Positions 1 through 8,246 are shown, numbered from the stretch's first letter. The stretch is DNA of 38,697 nucleotides from an uncultured Lachnospiraceae bacterium (GCA_937920345.1 CALGVA010000070.1:1-38697); one strand, 5' to 3'. Translations and numbers: made by a program. Notes: generated from the sequence alone by a model not told the origin.

Positions 1-55
1 TGCACGGTGGTGTGAGAGGACGGCTAATCAATTAATGGTTAGCCTCCTACTCAAT
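1..55 (+). mobile_element. 3' end of a group II intron (domain V/VI remnant)
   Basis: The first bases match the 3' strand of a group II intron domain V (GCACGGTGGTG). They are followed by a domain VI stem in which GGCTAA pairs with TTAGCC around an AT-rich loop, with flanking GAGGA pairing with TCCT, ending in CCTACTCAAT. This domain V/VI layout is typical of the tail of reverse-transcriptase-encoding bacterial group II introns. The body of the intron and its maturase would lie left of the window. The exact 3' splice point, near position 53-55, is inferred. Confidence 0.7.
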
Positions 56-322
56 CCTCTGCAATCTTCTTTGCAGAGAACCTTCGTACTTCCTGACTAC
101 AATGTTTGATCCTGACTCAAGAAGTCCGTATGACTAAAATGGGCTTACCCATAACGTCCTGTATATTATATGCAAATTCGTGCTGTCTAGTTATTATATC
201 AGAATATATATATATTTCGCAAGAGTTATGTAAAACAAATTACAAATATTTATAGATTAAAAGCGAAATATGTCGTATAATGTATATATGTCTTTGGAAC
301 GTCTTTAGAAGTGGGGATTATT
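56..322. other. Intergenic region after the intron: small hairpins and a possible -10
   Basis: No convincing gene is seen here. Two perfect short hairpins are present: 57-78 (CTCTGCAA/TTGCAGAG) and 139-152 (ATGGG/CCCAT). A separated inverted repeat (ATATTTCGC at 212-220, GCGAAATAT at 263-271) flanks very AT-rich sequence. A TATAAT at 276-281 could be the -10 element for the small gene downstream, but no good -35 is seen. The segment next to the intron should be its 3' exon; I do not recognise it. Confidence 0.4.
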
Positions 323-544
323 ATGAAAGAAAAGTTGGAAGTACGTAAGAAAAATGCGAAAGATGAATTTGAAGAAATTATAAGGACATATATGCTTCCG
401 TTGCTGGATACACGGGGAAACTTGAAATTGAAAGATAGATCCGGCACAAATTTATGCCGGTGCAGATATCAGGCCAAAGACGCTCTTTTGGTGGTAAATA
501 AAACAAACCGGTTGTTCCTCCTGCAAAGATTGGATATAATATAA
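323..544 (+). CDS. Small unknown protein upstream of the Uma2 gene
   Basis: A 73-residue ORF, not recognised. It starts with a charged, Lys/Glu-rich stretch that would be helical, then a short hydrophobic segment, then a basic Cys-containing region. A GTG at 311 would add four residues; the ATG at 323 is preferred, although the upstream GTGGGGA is only a weak ribosome site. It ends 21 bases before the Uma2 gene and may be co-transcribed with it from a TATAAT at 276-281. It could be a decayed or non-functional reading frame. No function is proposed. Confidence 0.35.
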   Translation: MKEKLEVRKKNAKDEFEEIIRTYMLPLLDTRGNLKLKDRSGTNLCRCRYQAKDALLVVNKTNRLFLLQRLDII

Positions 545-565
545 ATACGAGCGGAGGCGGATATT

Positions 566-1099
566 ATGGAAGCATTGAAAAAAGAAGAAATTTACACGAT
601 AAATGATATTTATGCTTTGCCGGATGGAGAACGGGCGGAATTAATCGACGGGAGGATCTATTATATGGCGCCGCCAAACAGGAGACATCAGGATATTATC
701 TTCTCATTATCACGTAGAATAGCTGATTACATTGATTCCAATGACGGCAACTGTAAAGTTTACTTGGCTCCGTTTGCAGTCTTCCTTAACGCAAATGACA
801 CAAATTATGTAGAACCTGATATCAGCGTGATCTGTGATAGCAGTAAGCTTACTGACAAGGGTTGCAACGGCGCACCGGACTGGATCATTGAGATCGTTTC
901 ACCGGGCAGCAGGCAGATGGATTATTTTACAAAGCTTTTTAAATATCAGACCGCTGGTGTCAGAGAGTATTGGATCGTCGATCCGGAGAAGAATTCTGCT
1001 ATGGTATATCGATTTGAAGAAGAAACGATGGAGCAGTATTCTTTCGGGGACGATGTGCCGGTTGGAGTCTATGAGGGATTTTCTGTTAAAGTGCAGTGA
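566..1099 (+). CDS. Uma2 family (DUF820) restriction-endonuclease-fold protein
   Basis: A 177-residue protein of usual Uma2/DUF820 length. This PD-(D/E)xK-fold family is abundant in cyanobacteria and found sporadically elsewhere; its cellular role is poorly defined. Visible hallmarks are the N-terminal LPDGERAELIDG segment, VEPDISVICD (Asp85), PDWIIEIVSPGS (Glu109), then Lys123 in FTKLFKY and the signature GVREYWIVDP near 131-140. The likely metal-binding acids and the Lys are intact, so it is probably active. A GGAGG at 553-557 lies nine bases before the ATG. The family often occurs in accessory DNA, consistent with the intron tail just upstream. A terminator follows. Confidence 0.88.
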   Translation: MEALKKEEIYTINDIYALPDGERAELIDGRIYYMAPPNRRHQDIIFSLSRRIADYIDSNDGNCKVYLAPFAVFLNANDTNYVEPDISVICDSSKLTDKGCNGAPDWIIEIVSPGSRQMDYFTKLFKYQTAGVREYWIVDPEKNSAMVYRFEEETMEQYSFGDDVPVGVYEGFSVKVQ

Positions 1100-1120
1100 A
1101 GAATAATTGAGCAGCAAAGA

Positions 1121-1157
1121 ACACCTGCCGGGGTTGATTCCTTGACAGGTGTTTTTG
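1121..1157 (+). terminator. Rho-independent terminator after the Uma2 gene
   Basis: The stem ACACCTG (1121-1127) pairs with CAGGTGT (1146-1152) and is followed by a T run. It lies 21 bases after the Uma2 stop codon. Confidence 0.75.
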
Positions 1158-1182
1158 GGCTATAAAAATGTCTCCGGTTATC

Positions 1183-1229
1183 CGAGTTTGCAGCAGGCAA
1201 ATCTCGCAATCGAACTTGTTCGATTTTTT
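1183..1229 (+). repeat. Paired-hairpin repeat, copy 1
   Basis: Hairpin A pairs CGAGTTTGC (1183-1191) with GCAAATCTCG (1197-1206), leaving one bulged T. Hairpin B pairs AATCGAAC (1208-1215) with GTTCGATT (1218-1225) and runs into six Ts, so this copy could also terminate plus-strand transcription. Near-identical sequence recurs at 18764-18807 and a diverged version at 11189-11229. Confidence 0.75.
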
Positions 1230-1312
1230 ATATCTGATTATCTGAAACCACAGAGCGAAATCCAAAACCGGAATTGCCTGACTTGGCAGTTGGCGGGATA
1301 AATCTGCTCCTT

Positions 1313-2182
1313 CTACAGTTTCGTCCCGGTCAGCAGTTCATATCCCTGCAGATACTTATCGATGGTCTTCTGCACGATCTCATCGGGCAGCGTCCAGTCA
1401 TGCCCCTCATGGCTCTTCAGCCAGTCTCTTGCGAACTGCTTGTCGAAGGAAGGCTGTGCATGTCCCGGCTCGTATCCTTCCGCGGGCCAGAAACGGGAAC
1501 TGTCGGGCGTAAGCATTTCATCACCGAGAACAATATTGCCGTTTTCATCCAGACCGAACTCAAACTTGGTATCTGCGATGATAATACCGCGGGTGAGCGC
1601 GTAGTCCGCGCATTTTTTGTAGAGCATGAGAGTGTAATCGCGGAGTTTGGAGGCATATTCTTCGCCTTTGCCGGGGAATCTTTTTTCCAGATAATCCACG
1701 CTCTGCTCGTAGGAGATATTTTCATCATGGTCGCCGATCTCCGCTTTAGTGGAAGGGGTGTAGATCGGTTCCGGGAGCTTGTCTGACTCCTGCAGGCCTT
1801 CCGGCAGTTTTATGCCGCATACGGTACCGCTCTTCACATAGCTTGCCCAGCCGCTGCCGGTGATGTAGCCGCGCACGATGCACTCGACGGGCAGCATTTC
1901 CAGCTTGCGGCACAGCATACTGTTGCCGTCGAACTGCTCCTGTCTGAAAAATTCGGGCATATCGTTTACGTCCACGGAGATCATGTGGTTAGGCAGGATA
2001 TCCTGTGTCATGTCAAACCAGAATCTGGACATTTGTGTCAGTACGGCGCCTTTTTTCGTCACCTGATTGTTCAGAATCACGTCGAAGCAGCTGATGCGGT
2101 CTGTGGCAACCATGATCAGTGTGTCGCCGTTGTCGTAGATCTCACGTACTTTACCTTCTTTGATGGGTTTTAATTCGGTCAT
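1313..2182 (-). CDS. purC: SAICAR synthase (phosphoribosylaminoimidazole-succinocarboxamide synthase)
   Basis: PurC joins aspartate to CAIR using ATP to give SAICAR in cytoplasmic purine synthesis. The 289-residue protein is of the longer form. It carries the N-terminal KEGKVREIYD nucleotide-binding start, ATDRISCFDVIL, the signature VECIVRGYITGSGW, and IYTPSTKAEIGDHDENIS, followed by the C-terminal DEMLTPDSSRFW segment. AAGGAA precedes the ATG on the minus strand. The gene stands alone here rather than in a pur operon. A sigma-A-type promoter lies about 100 bases upstream, leaving a leader in which no PurR or purine riboswitch signature was recognised. Confidence 0.97.
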   Translation of the reverse strand: MTELKPIKEGKVREIYDNGDTLIMVATDRISCFDVILNNQVTKKGAVLTQMSRFWFDMTQDILPNHMISVDVNDMPEFFRQEQFDGNSMLCRKLEMLPVECIVRGYITGSGWASYVKSGTVCGIKLPEGLQESDKLPEPIYTPSTKAEIGDHDENISYEQSVDYLEKRFPGKGEEYASKLRDYTLMLYKKCADYALTRGIIIADTKFEFGLDENGNIVLGDEMLTPDSSRFWPAEGYEPGHAQPSFDKQFARDWLKSHEGHDWTLPDEIVQKTIDKYLQGYELLTGTKL

Positions 2183-2282
2183 GATTTTATGTTCCTTTCT
2201 TATGCGCAGTCTGAGTTCTGCGGATTATGGACCGGACAGACAGGAGATATGCCTGTCCCCGAGACTGCATGAATAGATTACT

Positions 2283-2312
2283 ATTATACACGAAAAAGAT
2301 ACGGCTTTACAA
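2283..2312 (-). promoter_or_regulatory. Sigma-A-type promoter for purC
   Basis: Read on the minus strand: TTGTAA (2307-2312), an 18-base spacer, then TATAAT (2283-2288). The remaining leader to the purC start is about 100 bases and holds a short inverted repeat (ACAGGAGATATGCCTGT). Confidence 0.6.
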
Positions 2313-2460
2313 GTGTGCGGCGTAAGGTTTTTTATGAACCATTTTAAGGGCAGGAGATTTCAGACGGAATCATTTTATGGAAATCAAATAAACAATCTTA
2401 TGTGCAGACCGCTCATATTGTCAGAAATTACAAGACGTGACACAAATCTGAAATCTTTTC

Positions 2461-2489
2461 TTGTAAAAACTTTACAATTCCAGTATAAT
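2461..2489 (+). promoter_or_regulatory. Promoter for the OPT transporter operon
   Basis: TTGTAA (2461-2466), a 17-base spacer, and a consensus TATAAT (2484-2489). The promoter lies inside the long open frame upstream of the real start, which supports starting the gene at 2568. Confidence 0.7.
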
Positions 2490-2567
2490 TCTAACTGTAT
2501 TGAAAACTTTGCAGTCAGGGAAGTTTTCGATTTTACTGTTACAAAACATTATAAAGGAGAGGGAAAG

Positions 2568-4466
2568 ATGAACGACAACAAAGAGTTCAAACCGTATATC
2601 CCGGCGGAGAAGATTACGCCGGAATTTACGGTGACATCGATCATCATGGGAATTATCCTTGCCATCGTATTCGGCGCAGCGAATGCGTATCTGGGACTGC
2701 GTGTCGGCATGACCGTGTCCGCGTCGATTCCGGCGGCGGTTATTTCTATGGGTGTGATTCGTGTCATTATGAAGAAAAACTCCATTTTGGAGAGCAACAT
2801 GGTGCAAACCATCGGTTCTGCCGGTGAGTCTCTGGCGGCGGGTGCAATTTTTACGATGCCGGCGCTGTTCTTATGGGCAAAAGACGGCTTGTGTGATATG
2901 CCGAGTCTTGTGGAGATCACGCTGATCGCGCTCTGCGGCGGTATACTGGGCGTATTGTTTATGATTCCCCTGCGCAATGCACTGATTGTGAAGGAACATG
3001 CGACGCTTCTGTATCCGGAAGGAACGGCATGTGCGGAGGTGCTTCTGGCAGGTGAGGAAGGCGGTTCCAATGCTTCTACTGTATTCAGTGGTATGGGACT
3101 GGCGGCGGTCTTTAAGTTCCTTGTGGACGGCATTAAGGTCATTCCGGCGGATATTTCGGCGCAGTTCCGTGCTTTTAAGGGCGAACTGGGTATGGAAGTC
3201 TATCCGGCGCTTCTCGGTGTAGGTTATATTGTCGGACCGAAGATTGCTTCCTATATGTTTGTAGGTTCCTTATTTGGCTGGATGGTGATCATTCCGATGA
3301 TTTGTCTGTTCGGTGCAAACACATGGATGTATCCGGCGGACGCGGGCACCACGATCGGACAGCTTTATGAGGCAGGCGGCGCCTCCAGTATCTGGGGTTC
3401 TTATGTGAGATATATCGGTGCCGGCGCGATCGCTACCGGCGGTATTATTTCGCTGATCAAATCTCTGCCGCTTATTGTCACTACGTTCAGGGATTCCATC
3501 AAGAGTATGAAGGGCAGTAAGAATACAAGCGGTGCAAGAACGGCACAGGATATGCCCATGCACATTGTGCTGACCGGTATCGTGGCAATGATTCTGATCA
3601 TCTGGCTTGTTCCGGCAATTCCGGTTAACATTCTGGGTGCATTGCTTATTGTTGTATTCGGTTTCTTCTTTGCGACAGTATCCTCCCGTATGGTAGGACT
3701 GATCGGAAGTTCCAATAACCCGGTGTCCGGAATGGCGATTGCTACGCTTCTGATCGCAACAATTGCGATTAAGGCAACAGGTGACAGCGGCATTACCGGT
3801 ATGACGGGTGCCATCGCCATCGGTTCCGTTATCTGTATCATCGCGGCGATTGCGGGCGATACGTCACAGGATTTAAAGACAGGCTATCTGCTCGGTGCAA
3901 CACCAAAGAAACAGCAGATTGGTGAACTGGTAGGCGTGGTTGCCTCGGGACTTGCCATCGGCGGCGTGCTGTACCTCTTAAACGCGGCATGGGGCTACGG
4001 CGGTGCAGAGGTTCCGGCGCCTCAGGCGACTTTGATGAAGATGATCGTAGAGGGTATCATGGGTGGTGAACTGCCCTGGAACCTTGTATTTATCGGCGTA
4101 TTCCTTGCACTTGGTCTGGAGATCTTACGGATTCCGGTTATGCCTTTTGCAATCGGTCTGTATCTGCCGATCTACTTAAATGCAAGTATCATGATCGGCG
4201 GCGTTGTCCGCATGTTCATGGATGGCAGAAAGAAAGTGGATGCCAAGACGAAAGAGCGTCAGTCTACAGACGGCACGCTGTACTGCGCGGGTATGATCGC
4301 GGGAGAAGGCCTGGTAGGTATCATGCTGGCCATTCTGGCAGTCTGCGGCATCAGCATGGATCTGTCCGGTTCGTTGAATCTCGGCAATATCGGCGGTGTT
4401 GTACTGATGGCGGTTATGATTCTGTGTCTGCTTAAGTTCTCCCTGTGGAAGAAGAGTAAGAACTGA
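2568..4466 (+). CDS. OPT-family oligopeptide transporter
   Basis: A 632-residue polytopic membrane protein of the OPT superfamily, prokaryotic subgroup. Known members move peptides or metal-chelate complexes with protons; the substrate cannot be read here. The start is fixed by AAAGGAGAGGG just before the ATG; the frame is open further upstream, but that part overlaps the promoter. The N-terminal PYIPAEKITPEFT followed by a Gly/Ala-rich helix (NAYLGLRVGMTVSASIPAAVISMG) is family-typical. Further marks are YPEGTACAEVL, the Gly-rich GGIISLIKSLP, and SSNNPVSGM in the second half. About 14-16 hydrophobic segments are expected. The stop codon overlaps the start of the PqqD-like gene, implying translational coupling. 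Confidence 0.93.
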   Translation: MNDNKEFKPYIPAEKITPEFTVTSIIMGIILAIVFGAANAYLGLRVGMTVSASIPAAVISMGVIRVIMKKNSILESNMVQTIGSAGESLAAGAIFTMPALFLWAKDGLCDMPSLVEITLIALCGGILGVLFMIPLRNALIVKEHATLLYPEGTACAEVLLAGEEGGSNASTVFSGMGLAAVFKFLVDGIKVIPADISAQFRAFKGELGMEVYPALLGVGYIVGPKIASYMFVGSLFGWMVIIPMICLFGANTWMYPADAGTTIGQLYEAGGASSIWGSYVRYIGAGAIATGGIISLIKSLPLIVTTFRDSIKSMKGSKNTSGARTAQDMPMHIVLTGIVAMILIIWLVPAIPVNILGALLIVVFGFFFATVSSRMVGLIGSSNNPVSGMAIATLLIATIAIKATGDSGITGMTGAIAIGSVICIIAAIAGDTSQDLKTGYLLGATPKKQQIGELVGVVASGLAIGGVLYLLNAAWGYGGAEVPAPQATLMKMIVEGIMGGELPWNLVFIGVFLALGLEILRIPVMPFAIGLYLPIYLNASIMIGGVVRMFMDGRKKVDAKTKERQSTDGTLYCAGMIAGEGLVGIMLAILAVCGISMDLSGSLNLGNIGGVVLMAVMILCLLKFSLWKKSKN

Positions 4467-4819
4467 TGAGGAAGAAAAAGCAGCAGAAGAATTATCTTGA
4501 TCTGATTCCGGAGCGTGCGGCGGAACTTACGTGGAGTACCGACGACGAGGGAATTATCGTTCTGGAAGTGAAGAATACGGGCGTATACAATTGGATTGCC
4601 CAGAAGCTTTTCAAGCGGCCTGAGGTTACGAAGGTCCATATGGAGAAGTACGGCAGTTTCTTATGGCCGTTGATCGATGGTGAGCGGAGCGTGATGGAAC
4701 TGGCTGATCTGCAGAAAGCGGAGTTTGGCGAGGAAGTGGAGCCGTTGTATCCGCGGGTCGTGAAATATATGCAGATCATGGAGAGCTATCATTTTATTCA
4801 TTTTAAGAACAGGGAATAA
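4466..4819 (+). CDS. PqqD-like (RRE-fold) small protein coupled to the transporter
   Basis: A 117-residue protein resembling the PqqD family: a basic N-terminus, a strand-rich middle, then YGSFLWPLIDGERSVMELAD and a final helix with YPRVVKYMQIMESYHFIHF. PqqD-type domains bind leader peptides of RiPP precursors and present them to modifying enzymes. No radical-SAM enzyme or precursor peptide is visible nearby, so that role cannot be assumed. The ATG shares its A with the transporter stop (TGATG), so the two are very likely made together. It may act as an accessory or cytoplasmic partner of the OPT protein; that is inference. A strong hairpin terminator follows. Confidence 0.75.
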   Translation: MRKKKQQKNYLDLIPERAAELTWSTDDEGIIVLEVKNTGVYNWIAQKLFKRPEVTKVHMEKYGSFLWPLIDGERSVMELADLQKAEFGEEVEPLYPRVVKYMQIMESYHFIHFKNRE

Positions 4820-4856
4820 ATAATCAGAAACATATAATTATATATGTGCTGGTAAA

Positions 4857-4925
4857 AGCAGGGCTTCAACCGGTTCCGGCGGCGGATCATCCGCTCACGG
4901 GTCGGGAAGGAAGCCCCGTTTTTGT
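4857..4925 (+). terminator. Large hairpin terminator after the PqqD-like gene
   Basis: GGGCTTC (4861-4867) pairs with GAAGCCC near 4909-4916, enclosing an inner GCGGAT/ATCCGC hairpin, followed by GTTTTTG. A small AT-rich hairpin (ACATATA/TATATGT, 4830-4847) precedes it. The arms are far apart, so the fold is larger than a simple terminator. Confidence 0.6.
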
Positions 4926-5009
4926 GTGCACAATAAAGATATTTATGTGGACATGAGTAGAAGAAAAGGATATTTTCGTAAAAAATAAAGAAGAAAACAT
5001 TCAAAACAC

Positions 5010-5037
5010 TTGAATCTCAGAACCACAGTGGTATTAT
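5010..5037 (+). promoter_or_regulatory. Candidate promoter for the chemoreceptor gene
   Basis: TTGAAT (5010-5015), a 16-base spacer, and TATTAT (5032-5037). It leaves a leader of about 150 bases before the GTG start. No c-di-GMP riboswitch or flagellar sigma-D consensus was recognised in the 4926-5189 gap. Confidence 0.45.
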
Positions 5038-5189
5038 TAAAGTAAGCATGTTGCAATGGAGAGTTTGGGAATGATCAATTTTTTGTACAAGGGAAAGGTT
5101 CACCTATGCCACATATAAGAAATTAGGAAAACTGCAAATCATATTCCGGGGAAGCAGCGGCAAATATAATATCAGAGGAGGGTTACATA

Positions 5190-6896
5190 GTGATTCAAAA
5201 ACTTAACAAAATGAGGATAGGTGTCCGGCTGAAAAAGTCATTCTCACAGATTATCGGGATCTTCGGCGTATTATCGGTATTGATCCTGGCGGCTATGTTC
5301 TATATGGTCATAGAGTTTGAGCACGTTCTGGACAATTATGCATATCCGCAGGGGGATATTGCGCTAGTCATGAATGAATCGGCGGAGGTACGTGCCGCCA
5401 CAAGAGGAATCATCGGGTATGATAGTGATGAGCAGATTGCGAACATGTTAGAACAGCATGAGGAGGCTGTTTCCGAATTTGAGAGGCTGTTGGAGGTTGT
5501 CCGTCCTACGATGGTCACAGAGGAAGGACACGCCTGCATGGAAGCTATAGATAAAGCATGGGCAGAATATAAGCAGATTGATGCACAGGTGGCTGAGCTT
5601 GGGGCGACAACAGATACGGAGCAATGCATGCAGGCGCAGGATCTGATGGCCGTGGAGGCGGCGCCAAAGTATCAGGCATTGGATGACGCACTGGAAAACC
5701 TGATGGAGGTAAACTCTTCTGTGGGTCACAAGAAGAGAGCATTTCTGGGATCGCTATTTTACATATTATTAGCGGTGATAGCAGTTGTAATAGCCTGTGT
5801 TATTTTCTATGCTATGAAACTTTCAGGAAACATTTCAACAGGGATCGAGAAGCCGCTGAACGAATTAAAGGATAGATTTGCCACCTTTGCAGACGGGGAT
5901 ATTCATTCGGCGCTTCCGGTAGTTGAGTCGGAGGATGAGATTGCAGACCTCGTCGGAAGTGTTCAGGTCATGGCGGACCGGGTCGAGGCGATTATCGTTG
6001 ACATGGGCAGGGTGTTAAATGAGATGGCTGAAGGAAACTTTGCCGTCACAACAGAATGTGAAGACCAATATGTAGGTGAGTACAGTTCTTTATTGATGGA
6101 AATGAGAAAACTGGATCATCAGATAAATGCAACACTCAAAGGCGTCAATTCTGCAACCGAACAGGTGCTGGCGGGCGCTACAAACCTTGCAGAGGCTGCA
6201 CAGTCGGTAGCGGAAGGCGCTACGGATCAGGCCGCTTCGGTAGAGGAAATGCAGGCAACGATCAATGAACTGAGCAATGGAATCAAGACAACTGCAGATG
6301 AGCTCGGAACGGCTTATAATGAGGCACATAAGTATGCGAGTGTGGCGGAGAACAGCCGTGGCGATATGGAAGCGATGATGGGGGCGATGAACCGCATCAG
6401 CGAGGCTTCTGAAAAGATCGGCGAGATTATTGTTCAGATTGAGGATATTGCAAGTCAGACCAATCTTCTGTCCTTAAATGCCTCGATTGAAGCGGCAAGG
6501 GCGGGAGAAGCAGGAAGAGGATTTGCGGTGGTGGCAGACCAGATCCGCAATCTGGCAGAGCAGAGCGCGAAATCCGCTGTAAATTCCAAAGCATTGATTG
6601 AAACGGCGATGCATGAGGTGGAAGAAGGAAACAGATACGCAAGCAAAGCCTCCGAGTCACTGAAAGAAGTGGTAGAAGGCATACAGACGGTTGCAAACAG
6701 CGCAAAGAAAATGAAAGAAATATCCGTTGAACAGGCAGGCAGCATGGAACAGGCGGACGTAGCGGTAGAGAGAATTGCGGAAGTAGTTCAGAATAACTCG
6801 GCGGCAGCGCAGGAGACGTCTGCGACGAGCGAAGAACTGAATGCACAGGCGACCGAGTTGAGCGGTCTGGTTTCGGCATTTACGCTCAGAGTTTAG
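5190..6896 (+). CDS. Methyl-accepting chemotaxis protein
   Basis: A 568-residue chemoreceptor that would control CheA kinase at the membrane. It has TM1 at about 21-43, an extracytoplasmic four-helix-bundle-like domain at about 44-185, TM2 at about 186-210, a HAMP region after that, and a long signalling coiled coil. The hairpin tip is near 424-450 (QTNLLSLNASIEAARAGEAG and GFAVVADQIRNLAEQS), the most conserved part of the family. The GTG start is chosen because GAGGAGGG sits eight bases upstream; an ATG seven codons later is an alternative. The ligand is unknown. No che genes lie nearby. It is a single-gene unit, with a hairpin after it. Confidence 0.95.
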   Translation: MIQKLNKMRIGVRLKKSFSQIIGIFGVLSVLILAAMFYMVIEFEHVLDNYAYPQGDIALVMNESAEVRAATRGIIGYDSDEQIANMLEQHEEAVSEFERLLEVVRPTMVTEEGHACMEAIDKAWAEYKQIDAQVAELGATTDTEQCMQAQDLMAVEAAPKYQALDDALENLMEVNSSVGHKKRAFLGSLFYILLAVIAVVIACVIFYAMKLSGNISTGIEKPLNELKDRFATFADGDIHSALPVVESEDEIADLVGSVQVMADRVEAIIVDMGRVLNEMAEGNFAVTTECEDQYVGEYSSLLMEMRKLDHQINATLKGVNSATEQVLAGATNLAEAAQSVAEGATDQAASVEEMQATINELSNGIKTTADELGTAYNEAHKYASVAENSRGDMEAMMGAMNRISEASEKIGEIIVQIEDIASQTNLLSLNASIEAARAGEAGRGFAVVADQIRNLAEQSAKSAVNSKALIETAMHEVEEGNRYASKASESLKEVVEGIQTVANSAKKMKEISVEQAGSMEQADVAVERIAEVVQNNSAAAQETSATSEELNAQATELSGLVSAFTLRV

Positions 6897-6921
6897 AAAA
6901 TAGGTAAAAGCACGAAGCATG

Positions 6922-6958
6922 ATTAAGGGGTGCGCCGGAAAGCGGTGCGCCCCTTAAT
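6922..6958. terminator. Long hairpin after the chemoreceptor gene
   Basis: ATTAAGGGGTGCGCC pairs with GGTGCGCCCCTTAAT over 15 positions including G-U wobbles, with a 7-base loop. No T run follows on the plus strand, so termination would be imperfect; it may instead be an mRNA-stabilising hairpin. Confidence 0.5.
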
Positions 6959-6991
6959 GTCGCTACAATGGATTGCTTCTTTAAAAAAACA

Positions 6992-7020
6992 TTGTCAATA
7001 AAATATCAATGTGGTATGAT
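6992..7020 (+). promoter_or_regulatory. Promoter for the ECF S component
   Basis: TTGTCA (6992-6997), a 17-base spacer and TATGAT (7015-7020), about 50 bases before the start codon. Confidence 0.65.
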
Positions 7021-7069
7021 GACACCGTATTGTATCTCGTATGAGAATAATAACAGGAGGATTTGTACC

Positions 7070-7933
7070 ATGAAAAATGAAAAAACCTATGAACTTGTGC
7101 TTACGGCACTGTTCACCGCCATAATCGTGATTATGGCATTCACACCGCTGGGATACATCCCGCTTGTAGTCATCAACGCGACGATCATTCATATCCCGGT
7201 TATCCTTGGAGCGCTATTTCTCGGACCGAAGAAAGGTGCATTCTTGGGATTCGTATTTGGTCTGACCAGTTTCATCAACAACACATTTAAGGCAGCTACG
7301 GCATCGGCGTTCGTGTTTTCGCCGGTTCTGGCATACAACGTAGTCGGCGTGTCCGGTATCTTTAAGAGCTTATATATCTGTTTTGTACCGAGAATTCTGG
7401 TCGGCGTGGTGCCTTATTTCATCTATCTCCTGATCCGCAGGGCGCTTAAGGGCGAGGGGCAGACAGGTAAGATTGTTGTAAATTTACTGGCGTCTCTGAT
7501 TCTGTTTATCTCCGTCAGGGCTTTTCTGATCAGGCTGCTGCCTGATACATTCAGTGCGATCGTATGCACGATCATCGGTATCGCTGCGGGCAGTGTACTG
7601 ATGGCAGTTCTCACGGTGAGCGGCAATAAGAAAGAGTCTGCCAATATCGCGCTCGCATATGCGGGACTGGCAGGTGCGTTTACCAATACGCTGTTTGTTA
7701 TGAGCGGTATTTTTATCTTATATAAAGAAGCCTATGCGCAGGCAGTGGGCGTAGCCGGGGAGGCTGTGCTCGACGTGATCATGGGCGTCGTGACGTTTAA
7801 CGGTATTGTCGAGGCGGTTGTAGCGGCAATCATCGTGGCGGGTGTCGGCTTTGCGCTGACGAGAGTAAAACCGGTCTATGAGAAGCCGGAGCATGTGGCG
7901 GAGGCACGGCAGGCAGCTGCCAGAATGCAGTAA
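7070..7933 (+). CDS. ECF transporter S component, probably for pantothenate
   Basis: A 287-residue hydrophobic protein with about six or more membrane segments. The first helix carries the AxxxA motif (ALFTA, 13-17) that S components use to dock on EcfT. HIPVILGALFLGPKKGAFLGFVFG is also typical of substrate-binding ECF subunits. It gives specificity only; the shared energising module (EcfA, EcfA', EcfT) is not in the window. The next genes are coaX and coaBC, so pantothenate is the likely substrate (PanT-like role); this rests on context. It is longer than the usual S component of about 190 residues, with an extra C-terminal hydrophobic part. AGGAGG and the position of the promoter fix the start at 7070, not the open frame upstream. 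Confidence 0.8.
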   Translation: MKNEKTYELVLTALFTAIIVIMAFTPLGYIPLVVINATIIHIPVILGALFLGPKKGAFLGFVFGLTSFINNTFKAATASAFVFSPVLAYNVVGVSGIFKSLYICFVPRILVGVVPYFIYLLIRRALKGEGQTGKIVVNLLASLILFISVRAFLIRLLPDTFSAIVCTIIGIAAGSVLMAVLTVSGNKKESANIALAYAGLAGAFTNTLFVMSGIFILYKEAYAQAVGVAGEAVLDVIMGVVTFNGIVEAVVAAIIVAGVGFALTRVKPVYEKPEHVAEARQAAARMQ

Positions 7934-7990
7934 AAGCAGAAATATGGTAACGATTTAACATTGCACTATTAGCGGGTAAAATCGCTCTGT

Positions 7991-8077
7991 ATGCGATGTT
8001 GCGAGTTGTGCAGGCACCCAAATACGACTTTGGAGCATTTTGTGTGCAGCAGATGTGACAGGGAAGCCGAATGCTGA
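7991..8077 (+). CDS. Possible 28-residue Cys-rich micro-ORF
   Basis: A short frame with two CxxC pairs (CELC at 4-7 and CSRC at 19-22) separated by 11 residues, plus additional Cys at 3 and 28. The spacing resembles a miniature zinc knuckle. The ribosome site is weak (GCGGGT well upstream), so it may not be translated. It lies in the 313-base gap between the S component and coaX. The chance of a random Cys-rich frame of this length is real. Confidence 0.2.
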   Translation: MRCCELCRHPNTTLEHFVCSRCDREAEC

Positions 8078-8130
8078 ACTGTTACGAAATTTATAAATAG
8101 AGAGAACAATACACTATGGCGCATAAGCGC

Positions 8131-8164
8131 AGACCGGCCGCTGACGAGGTGCGGCCGGCCGGTC
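8131..8164. terminator. GC-rich hairpin between the S component and coaX
   Basis: AGACCGGCCGC and GCGGCCGGCCGGTCT can pair around a TGACGAGGT loop. No T run follows on either strand, so this is a structured element rather than a textbook terminator. Apart from this and the Cys-rich micro-ORF, the gap 7934-8246 shows nothing recognisable. Confidence 0.4.
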
Positions 8165-8246
8165 TGATAATCAGAGAAAATCACAAATAAGTTCAGTCAG
8201 TGGAAGAACTTATAAACAGAAATAGTATAGAAAGCAGGGAGCAGGC

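Noticed and set aside
2313..2567. N-terminal extension of the OPT transporter
   Set aside because: It contains the TTGTAA-17-TATAAT promoter and lacks a ribosome site. AAAGGAGAGGG marks 2568.
4926..5189. c-di-GMP riboswitch in front of the chemoreceptor
   Set aside because: The conserved GEMM segments were looked for and not found.
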